This document shows positions 23,800 through 23,937 of a DNA stretch of 23,937 nt, one piece after another; position 1 is the stretch's first letter, and each line of letters begins with the position of its first letter. The position numbers and the translations under genes were made by a program. Under the pieces are notes generated by a model. It made no database searches. It had not been told where the DNA came from and saw only the letters and a program-made list of their open reading frames with translations. The DNA is from JANNRW01 sp031401815 (GTDB lineage Bacteria; Desulfobacterota; Desulfuromonadia; Geobacterales; DSM-12255), in NCBI GenBank assembly GCA_031401815.1, contig JANNRW010000052.1, forward strand, positions 1 to 23,937, written 5' to 3'.

Positions 23800-23877
23800 A
23801 AGGTAAGTCTCCCGATAAAACAATTGTTAAAAAAATTATATTGAAACTAGAGTCTATAACACTTCAAACCTCGCAAA

Positions 23878-23914
23878 CCCCCCCTCCCTTGACGGGAGGG
23901 GGTCGGGGGGTGGG
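23878..23914. repeat. GC-rich hairpin with G-quadruplex potential upstream of purD
   Basis: CCCCCTCCC (23880-23888) pairs perfectly with GGGAGGGGG (23894-23902) across a 5-nt loop. The right arm continues into further G-runs, so four runs of three or more G (23894-23896, 23898-23902, 23905-23910, 23912-23914) are separated by only 1-2 nt. No T-run follows. It resembles dispersed REP-type intergenic elements. The rest of the 138-bp stretch to the window end shows only an AT-rich region before purD. Confidence 0.55.
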
Positions 23915-23937
23915 TGAAGTTGCAACATACTGATCTC

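Noticed and set aside
23835..23867. purD promoter with perfect -10 TATAAT and -35 TTGAAG on the - strand
   Set aside because: The spacer is 21 bp, too long for sigma70; the -10 alone in AT-rich DNA is not enough.

Overview
The window looks like chromosomal core plus respiratory-accessory DNA from a Geobacter-type member of the Desulfuromonadales. I infer this from three things: a triheme cytochrome c7 almost matching Geobacter PpcA; the order ppcA-resB-resC-multiheme cytochrome-NHL lipoprotein-tetraheme cytochrome, which I recall from the G. sulfurreducens ppcA-to-omcE locus; and a leuA gene under a T-box leader. No mobile element, CRISPR array, tRNA or rRNA was seen.

Left part (1-7115, + strand): branched-chain amino acid and phospholipid synthesis. 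The 3' part of ilvB, then ilvN and ilvC, are followed by psd and pssA, which overlap by 4 bp and make phosphatidylethanolamine. leuA follows behind its own sigma70-like promoter and a leucine-specific (CUC) T-box with an intrinsic terminator. An exported NlpC/P60 hydrolase overlaps the leuA end.

Middle (7104-12048): a leucine-rich-repeat-variant-like protein on the - strand, divergent from a Crp/Fnr regulator; a membrane histidine kinase with a stand-alone receiver; then, on the - strand, a PIG3-type quinone oxidoreductase followed by a small conserved hypothetical.

Cytochrome island (12186-20532, all - strand, transcribed right to left): PpcA-like triheme c7, ResB and ResC (system II haem ligation), an octahaem doubled-CXXCH cytochrome with an N-terminal beta domain, an NHL-propeller lipoprotein, an OmcE-like tetrahaem cytochrome, and a 702-residue outer-membrane beta-barrel. 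The three cytochromes encode 15 CXXCH sites. The likely path is periplasmic carrier to periplasmic/outer-membrane cytochrome to an extracellular cytochrome filament, with the barrel as possible export or conduit partner. The OmcE-like and barrel genes are separated by a terminator, yet each has a good -24/-12 (sigma54) promoter match, suggesting co-regulation.

Right end (20635-23937, - strand): purD, an isoprenylcysteine-methyltransferase-like membrane protein and a family 2 glycosyltransferase. Upstream of purD is a GC-rich hairpin with G-quadruplex potential. Four intergenic spacers carry short tandem repeats of 7 or 8 nt units, each with a different unit.
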